Shown in pieces: positions 32,878-40,960 of a DNA stretch of 64,000 nt. Within the stretch, counting starts at the first letter, position 1; the number at the start of each line of letters is the position of its first letter. This stretch comes from DATMER01 sp040349255 (lineage in GTDB: Bacteria > Acidobacteriota > Thermoanaerobaculia > Multivoradales > UBA5704): positions 1-64,000 of the forward strand of contig JBEQUE010000005.1 of NCBI GenBank assembly GCA_040349255.1, written 5' to 3'. Made by a program: the position numbers and the translations under genes. The notes under the pieces are model-generated. The model searched no databases, was not told the origin of the DNA, and saw nothing but the letters and a program-made list of their open reading frames with translations.

Positions 32878-33327
32878 TCAGAGGGGCCGGACGAACGGTC
32901 TCAGGGTCGATGGCTGGAAGCCGAGGGCGCTGAAGAAGCTGCGGATCTCTCCCATGTCCTCGTCCACCAGGGTCCGGACGGTGCGGACCCCCTGCCGCCG
33001 GAAGTAGTCCATCATGGCCTCGGCCAGCCGCCGGCCGACCGCCTTGCCGCGGACGCCGGGATCGACGCCGAGGTGCTCGATCCAGCCGGTGGGCTCCTCG
33101 ATGCCGAACTCTCCGGACCGGACCTCGCCCAGCATGAAGCCGACGACCCGGCCGTCCAGCTCGGCGATCACCGAAGCCTCGGGGTCCCGCCGTAGGTAAT
33201 AACCAACCCGGCGCTCCCAGACTTCCGGCCTGTACTGGCCGGTGATCGTCTCGTCGATGCCGACGATGGAGCTGATGTCGAGCTCATCCACCGGCCGGAC
33301 GCGGACTTCGGTTGCCGTTTCAGCCAT
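32878..33327 (-). CDS. GNAT-family N-acetyltransferase
   Basis: A 149-residue single-domain acetyltransferase. The acetyl-CoA loop is clear: IEHLGVDPGVRGKAVGRRLAEAMMDYF (the R/Q-x2-G-x-G/A region), preceded by the strands ASVIAELDGRVVGFMLGEV and followed by LVDEDMGEIRSFFSALGFQP, the usual motif B. The substrate cannot be deduced. It starts a same-strand run with the di-iron protein (32 bp between) and proline dehydrogenase. The region upstream (33328-33493) contains no gene I can support. Confidence 0.88.
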   Translation of the reverse strand: MAETATEVRVRPVDELDISSIVGIDETITGQYRPEVWERRVGYYLRRDPEASVIAELDGRVVGFMLGEVRSGEFGIEEPTGWIEHLGVDPGVRGKAVGRRLAEAMMDYFRRQGVRTVRTLVDEDMGEIRSFFSALGFQPSTLRPFVRPL

Positions 33328-33493
33328 TCCTGTCTTCCTTCTCTTCTTCCTGATCTCGGGGAAACCGGACCGGCAGGCCCGGGGCGCTGCGATTCTATCT
33401 TATCCTTGCGGCGCCATGGACGCTGCCATGGCCAACCCCTCTGCCAGGCGGCAGAACCAGGGTTCGCGCTGAGCGTGGCCGGGCTCCGGCAGG

Positions 33494-34429
33494 TCAGTCT
33501 CGAAGGAGCTGAAGCCGCGCGCTGATCCGCCGCAGGCGGTCGAGCCAGAGCCTCAGGAGCCCTCTGCGGATCGCGGCCTGCTCACCGATCCGGCGCATTT
33601 TCTCGATACAGCCGAGCTCCGCAAGGACCCGCCCCACCTGGTCCCACTGGCCCAGGCGGCGATAGAGCAGGATCGACCGGCTGAGCAACCGGGCCGCGTC
33701 CTCGGGCCGACCCTGCGAAGTGCGCAGCGCGGCCTTGCGCTCCAGCAGGCGCGCCCTCTCCATCCGGTCGCCGGTGCCGCGCAGCAGGTGGGCCTCCGCG
33801 CGCCGCAGGCTCTCCTCGGCGGATTTGAGGTCGCCGGCCTCGCGCCAGACGTCGGCGAGCGCCGTCCAGGCCCGCGCGGTCAGCTCCTGGACCAGGGCGT
33901 CCGGATGGATGGAAGTGTCGATCCGGCCGGAGAGGCTGACGGTCAGCCCGGCGCAGACGCCCGCTTCTCCGAGGTCACGTCCGAGATCCCGCGCCCGGCG
34001 GGCCCGGTCGAGCAGGAGCTCGCAGAAGCCCCAGGTGTGGAAGCGCGCCTCGGCCTGCACCAGAGCGGGCCAGAGCTCGCGCGGCCGGGCATCCAACTCG
34101 GCCATCCGGTGCCGCGCCTCGGCGCGCTCCGCCTCCAGGTCGGCCTGGGCGCTCCGCACCCGGTTGATGACCCGGTTCATCAGGGAGTCGTAGCGGAACC
34201 GCTTCGACAGGGCCTCCGGGTCTCCGACGCCGTTCGTGGCATCGCTCCCCGCGTTCCAGAGCGCGGCGGTGACCGTGCGGCACCGGGCGCATCCGGGCAG
34301 CAGGTGCAGGATCACCCGGCGGGACTCGCGCTGGGACAGATCCCCCAGCATGAAGCCCTCCAGCTCCGCCCGTGTGGGATGCGGATCGGCCTTTCCGGCC
34401 AACGCGCCACCGTCATGCAATCTGGGCAT
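33494..34429 (-). CDS. TPR-type protein with N-terminal zinc-finger-like motif
   Basis: A 311-residue protein from the ATG at 34429 (MPRLHDGGALAGKADPHPTR); the longer frame reaches into lipA and has no better start. Residues about 35-50 read VILHLLPGCARCRTVT, a histidine followed by C-x2-C, like the zinc-finger of anti-sigma factors but with one extra residue between His and Cys. The remainder is alpha-helical with TPR-like units (DLKSAEESLRRAEAHLLRG, DAARLLSRSILLYRRLG). There is no transmembrane segment, so it is not a classical anti-sigma factor. In style it resembles the partial protein at 1-790. It lies 89 bp downstream of lipA. Function unknown. Confidence 0.7.
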   Translation of the reverse strand: MPRLHDGGALAGKADPHPTRAELEGFMLGDLSQRESRRVILHLLPGCARCRTVTAALWNAGSDATNGVGDPEALSKRFRYDSLMNRVINRVRSAQADLEAERAEARHRMAELDARPRELWPALVQAEARFHTWGFCELLLDRARRARDLGRDLGEAGVCAGLTVSLSGRIDTSIHPDALVQELTARAWTALADVWREAGDLKSAEESLRRAEAHLLRGTGDRMERARLLERKAALRTSQGRPEDAARLLSRSILLYRRLGQWDQVGRVLAELGCIEKMRRIGEQAAIRRGLLRLWLDRLRRISARLQLLRD

Positions 34430-34518
34430 GCTCGTCGTACCTTGTTTCCACGATAACACCGCCGCCGCGCCCTGTCCAGTCGTAGGCCAGCCGAAGGAAG
34501 ACCCGGCTTTGCGCAAGC

Positions 34519-35496
34519 TCACCGCGCCACTCGCGCGGCCGGAGTCTCTCCCGAGACGTGCTCATGCGCGTGATAACTGCTCCGCACCAGAGGCCCGGCT
34601 TCGCAGTGGGCGAATCCGAGCGCCAGGGCGTGCTCGCGGTAAGCGGCGAACTCGTCCGGATGGACCCAGCGGTCCACCGGCAGGTGCTTCGAAGTCGGCT
34701 GCAGGTACTGGCCGATCGTCAGGATCTCCACGCCGGCGCTCCGGATGTCGCGGATCGTCGAGCGCACCTCGTCCGGAGTCTCTCCCAGGCCGACCATGAT
34801 CCCGGTCTTCACCCTCCCGGAGTATCCTCCGGCAGCCCCCGCGTCGCGCCGCCGGGCGGCCTCGGCGAGCAGCGCCAGGCTACGGTCGTAGCGGCTGCCG
34901 GGACGCGCCTGGCGGTACATCCGCGGCACCGTCTCCATGTTGTGCGAGAAGACCTCGGGCGCGGCCGCGAGCACCGTGTCGAGCGCGTCCGGCACGCCGC
35001 GGAAGTCGGGCGTCAGCACCTCGACCGCGGTCTCCGGATTGCGCCGGTGGATGGCGCGGATCACCTGCGCGAAGTGGCCGGCGCCGCCGTCGCGCAGGTC
35101 GTCCCGGTCCACGGACGTGATGACCGCGTGGCGCAGGCCCATCACCTCGACCGCTTCCGCCACGTGCCCGGGCTCGGCGGGGTCGACGCCCGCCTGCGGC
35201 CGGCCGGAGGTCACGGCGCAGAAGCCGCAGCGGCGCGTGCAGACGTCGCCGAGGATCATGAAGGTGGCGGTGCCGTGCTCGCCCCAGCACTCATAGATAT
35301 TGGGGCAGCGGGCTTCCTGACACACCGTGTGCAGACTCAGACTGTCAACGAGCGTCCGGACCTTGTGGTAGGAGGCCGGCGTCGCCAGCCGGATGCGCAG
35401 CCACTCGGGCCGGGGCTCCCGGCGCTTCGAAGAAGGTATGGAAGAAGAGTCGGCTCCGTTCGCGCGGCCGCCGATCTGGACTAGAGTCTCGCTCAT
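34519..35496 (-). CDS. lipA: Lipoyl synthase
   Basis: A 325-residue radical SAM enzyme from the ATG at 35496 (MSETLVQIGG). Both Fe-S clusters are marked: the auxiliary cluster VCQEARCPNIYECWG (C-x4-C-x5-C) and the SAM cluster CTRRCGFCAV (C-x3-C-x2-C). The conserved blocks SVDRDDLRDGGAGHFA, FSHNMETVPRMY, KTGIMVGLGE and QYLQPTSKHLPV follow. It inserts two sulfurs into protein-bound octanoate to give lipoate. The octanoyl transferase gene lipB lies separately at 58762. Its likely client is the E2 subunit of pyruvate dehydrogenase (aceE is at 7679). Confidence 0.96.
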   Translation of the reverse strand: MSETLVQIGGRANGADSSSIPSSKRREPRPEWLRIRLATPASYHKVRTLVDSLSLHTVCQEARCPNIYECWGEHGTATFMILGDVCTRRCGFCAVTSGRPQAGVDPAEPGHVAEAVEVMGLRHAVITSVDRDDLRDGGAGHFAQVIRAIHRRNPETAVEVLTPDFRGVPDALDTVLAAAPEVFSHNMETVPRMYRQARPGSRYDRSLALLAEAARRRDAGAAGGYSGRVKTGIMVGLGETPDEVRSTIRDIRSAGVEILTIGQYLQPTSKHLPVDRWVHPDEFAAYREHALALGFAHCEAGPLVRSSYHAHEHVSGETPAARVAR

Positions 35497-35616
35497 GGTC
35501 GCTAGTGTATCCCGGACACGGCTGGCACGGACCCTGCTTAGGCTCCGGTTGTCGAGCATGAAAGGCCGACGAGCCGAGTGAACCGAGCCGCACCAGCCGC
35601 ACCAGGAGACCGAGCC

Positions 35617-36834
35617 ATGAACCGCACCTTTCTCCGGCTAGCCGCCACCTGCGCCCTCCTGGCGCCGGTCTCCGCGGCCTTCGCCGGTGTACTTTCAGGG
35701 AACTGCCGCACCGCCGAGCAGCCCGCTGCCACGCTGCTCTACCCCTACTTCGAAACCGACCTCGAGCACGCCGACGGCGCCACCACCCTCATCTCGATCA
35801 ACAACGCCTCGTCGCGGCCCACGGTCGCCCGCGTCGTCCTGTGGACCGACTGGGGCGCGCCCACGCTCGCCTTCGACGTCTACCTCACCGGCTACGACGT
35901 CCAGAGCCTCAACCTGCGCGACGTGCTCAACGGGCAGCTCCCGGGCACCGGCCCCAACGTCAGCCCGAACGGGCCGCTGTCGGACGCCAACTCCGTCTTC
36001 CCCGGCTGCGACGCGGTGGCCAAGCAGTCCGTTGCGGCCCTCGACCGCGACACCCTGCAGGCCGCGCACACCGGCCGGCCCCTGCCCGGCATGAGCCCGG
36101 CGCAGTGCCTGGGAAGCGGCTCGCGCGGCCCCCAGATCGCCACCGGCTACATCACCGTCGACGTGGTCAACCGCTGCTCGGCCAGCACCGTCGGCAAGCT
36201 GCAGAACACGCCGGCCGATCCGGCCTATTTCGTGTCCGGGGGCGCGGGCCTGGCCTCGGACAGCAACGTGCTCTGGGGCGAGTACTTCTACGTGAACCCG
36301 TCGAAGAACTCCTCCGACAGCAACACCGCGGTCCACATCGTCGCCGACCCCGACGCCTTCTCCGCCGGCGACTACACGTTCTACGGGCGCTACGTCGGCT
36401 TCGACAGCCGGGACGACCGCGCGCCGCTGTCGAGCCTCTACTACGTGCGCTACCTGAACGGCGCGGCCTTCTCGGGCGGCACGGACCTGGTGGTCTGGCG
36501 CGACAACCGCTCGACCGTGACCAGCGCCCGGAGCTGCGGCACCAGCCCGGCCTGGGCGCCGCTCGGCGAGTTCCAGCTCGTGGCCTTCGACGAGGACGAG
36601 AACCCGACCGAGATCCCGAAGAGCAAGGCCTTCCCGCTCGCCGTGCAGAAGGTCCACGTGGGCACCGACAGCCTGTCCGTGAGCGACAACTTCGGCTGGC
36701 TGATGATCGACCTGTGGCACGCCGACTCCACCCACGCGCAAGGCTGGGTGGGCGTGGTGATGAGCGCCCAGGGCCGCTTCTCGGTCTCTCACTCGGCCAT
36801 CCGGGCGGACGACCTCTGCAACTTCGGGATGTAG
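35617..36834 (+). CDS. Secreted protein of unknown function
   Basis: A 405-residue protein from the ATG at 35617, chosen because it gives a standard signal peptide (FLRLAATCALLAPVSAAFAG). The mature part is rich in small and polar residues and contains LLYPYFETDLEHADGATTLI, SINNASSRPTVARVVLWTDW and VGVVMSAQGRFSVSHSAI, which look like beta-sandwich strands. Six to eight cysteines could form disulfides. I recognise no domain and no catalytic residues. It faces lipA divergently across about 120 bp and is convergent with the large carboxypeptidase-regulatory-like gene. It is most likely periplasmic, outer-membrane or released. Confidence 0.75.
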   Translation: MNRTFLRLAATCALLAPVSAAFAGVLSGNCRTAEQPAATLLYPYFETDLEHADGATTLISINNASSRPTVARVVLWTDWGAPTLAFDVYLTGYDVQSLNLRDVLNGQLPGTGPNVSPNGPLSDANSVFPGCDAVAKQSVAALDRDTLQAAHTGRPLPGMSPAQCLGSGSRGPQIATGYITVDVVNRCSASTVGKLQNTPADPAYFVSGGAGLASDSNVLWGEYFYVNPSKNSSDSNTAVHIVADPDAFSAGDYTFYGRYVGFDSRDDRAPLSSLYYVRYLNGAAFSGGTDLVVWRDNRSTVTSARSCGTSPAWAPLGEFQLVAFDEDENPTEIPKSKAFPLAVQKVHVGTDSLSVSDNFGWLMIDLWHADSTHAQGWVGVVMSAQGRFSVSHSAIRADDLCNFGM

Positions 36835-36849
36835 GCCGTCAGCAGGAGA

Positions 36850-39141
36850 TCAGCCTGGCGGAGAGGTTCGGCCTCCGCCGGGCTGCGAAGGCTGCCGGAG
36901 ATACGACTCCGGGATCGGCGGCATCCTGAGCGTGAGATCCTGCAGAGGGAGAAGGGAACCGCGCGAGCACTGCTCGGGCGGCGGCTCCAGGCCTCTGGGA
37001 ATCATGGAGTGCGCTGCGCCCCCGATGCAGACGAGATACTCGCCAGCCTCGACGTTCGGCAGAACCAGGCGGTGCGGATCGGGTTGCGCCGCTCGCTGGA
37101 ACTGAGTCCAGCGAAACAGCATCCCGAGCGGGACAAAGGTCCCGTTGTGCGCGAGCAGGCCGCCCCCAAGGGTTTTGATCACCTCGCTCGTCTCGCTTCC
37201 GAAATCGATCACAAGGTTCCCTCCGGCTGTTTCCAGAGGAACCTCCAGCACGTTGCCAACGACAGCCTGTACCTTCAGCATGCGGGTGGCATATCCGGGA
37301 GCGATGACCGCCAGATGGATGACGCGCGTACCGGCAGGAAGCTTCAGCGTGAATTCTCCCGTCGGTCCGCTCACCGTTTCCATCCCGCTCGCCGCACCTG
37401 TCCCTCCCATGTCCGCATTGGCGGTGATCCGGGCACCGGGCACCGGACCTCGCGCGAAAGAGATCAGGCCGTCGATCGTCATGCGGGCCTGAAGGACGAG
37501 CCTCAGGACCGGGCTCTCGCGCTCTTCTTCGACAGCGGCCTGGAACCAGTCGCTCTCCCTTTCGCCTTCATCGGCATGAACGAAGTGAGGTCCCGGCTGC
37601 AGTCCGCGCAACTCAAACCTACCTTCCTCGTTCGTCTGGGCATAGCTTTGCAGCGAGCGGCCAGGAGGTTTGACCATGACGGTTGCGCGAGGAACGGGCT
37701 GCCCATGCTCGTCCACGACCTCTCCCCGAAGCCGCGTGTCCGGAATACGAAGCTCGACCGGGGCATAGCTTTTTCCCGCCGGCTTCCGGACCTCGACGGG
37801 AGGGAGTCGGAGTTGGAGCCCCTCCCGGTCCGAGACCAGTTCCACGACCCAGATGCCCTCCTTGGGCAGCCACCCCTCGAACACACCGTGCTCGTCCGAA
37901 TCAAACCGGCTCCTCGCGGGCGCCGACTTTCCTCCGAACCAGATCTCAGCCGCGAGCGGCTCGCGCCCGAGATAGATTCGTCCTCGGACCTGGACGCCTT
38001 CCAGCGAGTAGTGGAAATCCGTGCGCCCGACCGCAAGCTCCACCTCCTCCAGCAACCGTGGCCCCTCGCCGTCTTTGACAGATATACGGTAGCGGCCCGG
38101 ACTCAATCCTTCCTGTTCCCAGGCGCCCTCCCGATCGGCAGTTCCCTTCAAGGAGAGGCTCTTCGCACCTTCGACGTCCGCTTTCCTTTCCAGAACGACG
38201 CCCCAGGGAGATCCTGAGGAGCTCACAGGCGGCTCGAGAGTCAATCGGAACGTGAGTGGACGTACGAGCACCAGGGGTTCCTGGATCTGTGCCTCCAGAT
38301 CGGGGCGCACCTCGATGTCGGATCGGCTGGTCTCGGCGAAACCCTCCTTGGCAACCGTGACCACCTGGATACCGGGAGGCGCTTCCAGTTGAAAAAAGCC
38401 GCGCGCATTGGTCTTCGTCTCCACAGCCATGGCCCGCAGCCCCTCGGCGCGCGAGGGCTCGGAGGGAAATCCGAGGGTCTGCGTCTGCAGACGAACCCTG
38501 GCATCCGCCACGTCCTTCAGGTCTTCCGTCCGGACCCAACCCACCACGGAAGAGCCCGCCTTGAGCGGGATCTCTCCAAGGTCCCTTTGTTCACCGCCCC
38601 TCATCTCCACGTCCCAGAGATAGGCGGGAACATGCTTTGGGACTCGCAGCCGCAGGTCGAGGCGCCCTGCCGGCACCTTGCACCGGAAGCGGCCTGCCTC
38701 GACCGGGCATCTCGTCGCGGTCAGAGGAGCCTTCGGACCTGGGGCGGAAGGGGAGCTTTCCAGCCGAAGATCCACTTCCGTTGGAGCCATTCCACCCTGA
38801 GACGCCGCCAGGGTCCCCAGCACCATGGCGGCAGGGAACAGGCGAAGCGTCACCGAATCCAGACCCGGCTGCGGTGTGAACCATTGGGGCGCGCTCCAGA
38901 ACCCGGGATCGTCCGTCACCGCCTGCCAGGCAAGGCCCTCTTCGAGCTCGACCACCATTTCCCCCGGGACAGGCAGGGAAAAAGCTCTGGGCGAAGCCGC
39001 GCCTTGAGGGAGCAGGCGCACCTTCACCAAGCCCTTGCCGTCGCCGAGGGCCTCAGCCTTGAATCGGATGCGAGCCGCCGAGGCCTCCCCCATCGACAGA
39101 AGAGACAGCACGAGGAAACTGGCGAGGCGCAGACCCTTCAT
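36850..39141 (-). CDS. Large secreted protein with carboxypeptidase-regulatory-like repeats
   Basis: A 763-residue protein from the ATG at 39141 with a signal peptide (LASFLVLSLLSMGEASAA). Several Ig-like, carboxypeptidase-regulatory-type repeats are visible: DARVRLQTQ with TNARGFFQLEAPPG, RLRGEVVDEHGQPVPRATVM with TNEEGRFELRGLQPG, and GARITANADMGG with GPTGEFTLKLPAG. There is no protease active site. These repeats usually act as surface or stalk modules. The start overlaps the stop of the upstream cysteine-rich small protein by 1 bp (TGATG), so the two are probably made together. Role unknown; extracytoplasmic location is strongly suggested. Confidence 0.8.
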   Translation of the reverse strand: MKGLRLASFLVLSLLSMGEASAARIRFKAEALGDGKGLVKVRLLPQGAASPRAFSLPVPGEMVVELEEGLAWQAVTDDPGFWSAPQWFTPQPGLDSVTLRLFPAAMVLGTLAASQGGMAPTEVDLRLESSPSAPGPKAPLTATRCPVEAGRFRCKVPAGRLDLRLRVPKHVPAYLWDVEMRGGEQRDLGEIPLKAGSSVVGWVRTEDLKDVADARVRLQTQTLGFPSEPSRAEGLRAMAVETKTNARGFFQLEAPPGIQVVTVAKEGFAETSRSDIEVRPDLEAQIQEPLVLVRPLTFRLTLEPPVSSSGSPWGVVLERKADVEGAKSLSLKGTADREGAWEQEGLSPGRYRISVKDGEGPRLLEEVELAVGRTDFHYSLEGVQVRGRIYLGREPLAAEIWFGGKSAPARSRFDSDEHGVFEGWLPKEGIWVVELVSDREGLQLRLPPVEVRKPAGKSYAPVELRIPDTRLRGEVVDEHGQPVPRATVMVKPPGRSLQSYAQTNEEGRFELRGLQPGPHFVHADEGERESDWFQAAVEEERESPVLRLVLQARMTIDGLISFARGPVPGARITANADMGGTGAASGMETVSGPTGEFTLKLPAGTRVIHLAVIAPGYATRMLKVQAVVGNVLEVPLETAGGNLVIDFGSETSEVIKTLGGGLLAHNGTFVPLGMLFRWTQFQRAAQPDPHRLVLPNVEAGEYLVCIGGAAHSMIPRGLEPPPEQCSRGSLLPLQDLTLRMPPIPESYLRQPSQPGGGRTSPPG

Positions 39142-39437
39142 CAGGGAGCGACCGTTGCCAGGGGCTCGCGAGGGAGATTGAGGTTGTCTTGCGGCGCCAG
39201 AGAGGTCCACTGACACCAGAATGAAACGTAACAACCTTCGTCCGTTGTTTCGCGGCAGTTTTCCCAGCACTCACTGCAGAACGTATTGGTCCACTGGCAC
39301 CTGTAGACCGGAATGCATCCCATGGCTTCGCTACAGACCTGGCCGGCGGGACTGCACTCCATGCAAGCTTCAGCAGGAAGCGCTGACACGATGGAGACGA
39401 AAAGAAAGAGCCCGATGACAAACCCTGTTCTCTTCAT
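39141..39437 (-). CDS. Small secreted cysteine-rich protein 1
   Basis: A 98-residue protein with a clear signal peptide (MKRTGFVIGLFLFVSIVSAL, cleavage after AEA). The mature part of about 74 residues holds eleven cysteines (CMECSPAGQVCSEAMGC, YRCQWTNTFCSECWENC and others), so it is probably a disulfide-rich or metal-binding domain. It is translationally coupled (TGATG) to the large carboxypeptidase-regulatory-like protein downstream. Two other proteins of similar build lie at 62272 and 62721. No known toxin or bacteriocin family is evident to me. Function unknown. Confidence 0.7.
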   Translation of the reverse strand: MKRTGFVIGLFLFVSIVSALPAEACMECSPAGQVCSEAMGCIPVYRCQWTNTFCSECWENCRETTDEGCYVSFWCQWTSLAPQDNLNLPREPLATVAP

Positions 39438-39479
39438 GGATCCCTACCTTTCCAAAGAAACCAGGTGTCGGCAACCCTC

Positions 39480-40142
39480 CTACGGCAGACCGGGCGCCAG
39501 CCGGGACGCGCCCGAGTAGAGCAGCACGGCGAAGAAGTGGCAGACGCTGCCACCGATCACGAACAGGTGCCAGACGAGGTGGGCGTAGCGCAACCGGTGC
39601 CAGGCGAAGAAGATCACGCCCAGGCTGTAGCTCACGCCTCCGGCCAGCAGCCAGAGAACGCCGGCGGGCGGCACGTGCGTGGTCAGCGGCTCGATGGCGA
39701 TCAGCACCAGCCAGCCCATCACCAGGTAGAAGGCCGCGGAGGTCTTCGGGTACCGGAACCCGAGCGTCGCCTTGAACACGATCCCGCCCACCGCGAGCAC
39801 CCAGATCGAAACCAGGAGCATCCAGCCCCACGGCCCGCGCAACGCTCCCAGGGTGAACGGCGTGTAGGTGCCGGCGATGAGCAGATAGATCGCCGAGTGG
39901 TCGATCACCCGCCAGCGGCTCTTGTGCGGCGACGGCAGGGGCAGCGCGTGGTAGACGGTCGAGGCCGCGTAGAGCAGCACCAGCATGGCGCCGAACACCG
40001 CGCCGCCGACCACCTGCCAGGGGTCATTGCGCTCGATCGCGCCGGCCACCAGCACCGGCAGCGCCGCGAGGCTTGCGAGGAGCCCGAGCCCGTGGCTGAT
40101 GCTGCAGGCCAGCTCTTCCCCCGGCGTGAGAGGTCGCCTCAT
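39480..40142 (-). CDS. Hemolysin III/PAQR-family membrane protein
   Basis: A 220-residue protein with seven predicted transmembrane helices. The conserved motifs of the hemolysin III (YqfA/TrhA) group are present: EELACSISHGLGLLASLA, AASTVYHALPL, WRVIDHSAIYLLIAGTYTPF and WHLFVIGGSVCHFFAVLLY, the last carrying His residues proposed to bind zinc. The family is related to PAQR receptors; in bacteria it has been linked to membrane lipid homeostasis. Despite the name, haemolysis is not established for most members. It lies 21 bp downstream of a TetR regulator on the same strand, which may control it. Confidence 0.9.
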   Translation of the reverse strand: MRRPLTPGEELACSISHGLGLLASLAALPVLVAGAIERNDPWQVVGGAVFGAMLVLLYAASTVYHALPLPSPHKSRWRVIDHSAIYLLIAGTYTPFTLGALRGPWGWMLLVSIWVLAVGGIVFKATLGFRYPKTSAAFYLVMGWLVLIAIEPLTTHVPPAGVLWLLAGGVSYSLGVIFFAWHRLRYAHLVWHLFVIGGSVCHFFAVLLYSGASRLAPGLP

Positions 40143-40163
40143 CCCGGGGACGGTAGCACGAAA

Positions 40164-40877
40164 TCACCCGGGCGGATCGCCGACCGGCTCCTCCGGCGTC
40201 GTCCGGAGATCCTCCATCAGGCCGAGCACGGTGCGGGTCAGCGGCCGGAGGATCGGCAGCTTCGCGAGCGCGATCAGCCGGACCACCAGCGTCACCGTGC
40301 GGTCGATCAGGCGGTAGGTCCGCGCGCAGTCCGGCGACTGGTCGTGGATCCAGAAGAGAACCATCCCCATCTGGTACATCCAGAGCAGGTTCGGCAGCTC
40401 GGCCGCGAGCTCCGCATGGCCGATCCGGAGACTCGAGCCTTCCAGCACCTCCGCGAACAGCGCCGTCGACCTCTCGCGCAGCGGCCGGGACTCCTCGCTG
40501 AACGGGTTCAGCATGTTGCGCGGGTCGGCCGCGGTGCGGAAGAGGACGCCCGAGAGCCGGTGGTACGGCATGGCCGTGGCGATCTTCTTCTGCAGCACGC
40601 CGCGGAGGCGCGCCGCGAAGTCCCGCTCGGACTCCAGGATCTCCCGGCAGGCTTCCAGGTGCTCCTCGTGCGAGCGCTCGTAGAACGCCTGGACCAGGTG
40701 CTCCTTCGCGCGGAAGTAGTAGTAGGCGTTCCCGACCGAGAGACCGGCCGCCTCGGCGATGACCCGCATCGTGGTCTCCTCGAAGCCGCGCTCCCGGAAC
40801 AGCCCGAGCGAGGTGTCGAGGATCTGGGCGCGCGTCTGCTCGCCCTTGCGGGTCTTGAATGCGATCGTGCCGGTCAA
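40164..40877 (-). CDS. TetR-family transcriptional regulator
   Basis: A 237-residue protein. The N-terminal helix-turn-helix is clear: QTRAQILDTSLGLFRERGFE, then TTMRVIAEAAGLSVGNAYYYFRAKEHLV (residues about 15-62). The C-terminal helical domain has no recognised ligand signature but is of normal length. It is probably an autoregulated repressor, and the hemolysin III gene 21 bp downstream on the same strand is the obvious candidate target. It starts 83 bp from the stop of the trypsin-like protease gene, which is also on the minus strand. No operator could be picked out by eye. Confidence 0.9.
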   Translation of the reverse strand: MTGTIAFKTRKGEQTRAQILDTSLGLFRERGFEETTMRVIAEAAGLSVGNAYYYFRAKEHLVQAFYERSHEEHLEACREILESERDFAARLRGVLQKKIATAMPYHRLSGVLFRTAADPRNMLNPFSEESRPLRERSTALFAEVLEGSSLRIGHAELAAELPNLLWMYQMGMVLFWIHDQSPDCARTYRLIDRTVTLVVRLIALAKLPILRPLTRTVLGLMEDLRTTPEEPVGDPPG

Positions 40878-40960
40878 CGGTCTCTCCAGTGGGTCAGGGT
40901 GAAACAGATCCGGGCCAGGAAGACCCGGAGGCCTTCCCGACCCGGAACGGTTTGCTCAGG

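Noticed and set aside
33328..33493. Short frame starting at 33416
   Set aside because: Only 18 codons with no convincing ribosome-binding site; two ATGs follow an AT-rich patch by chance.
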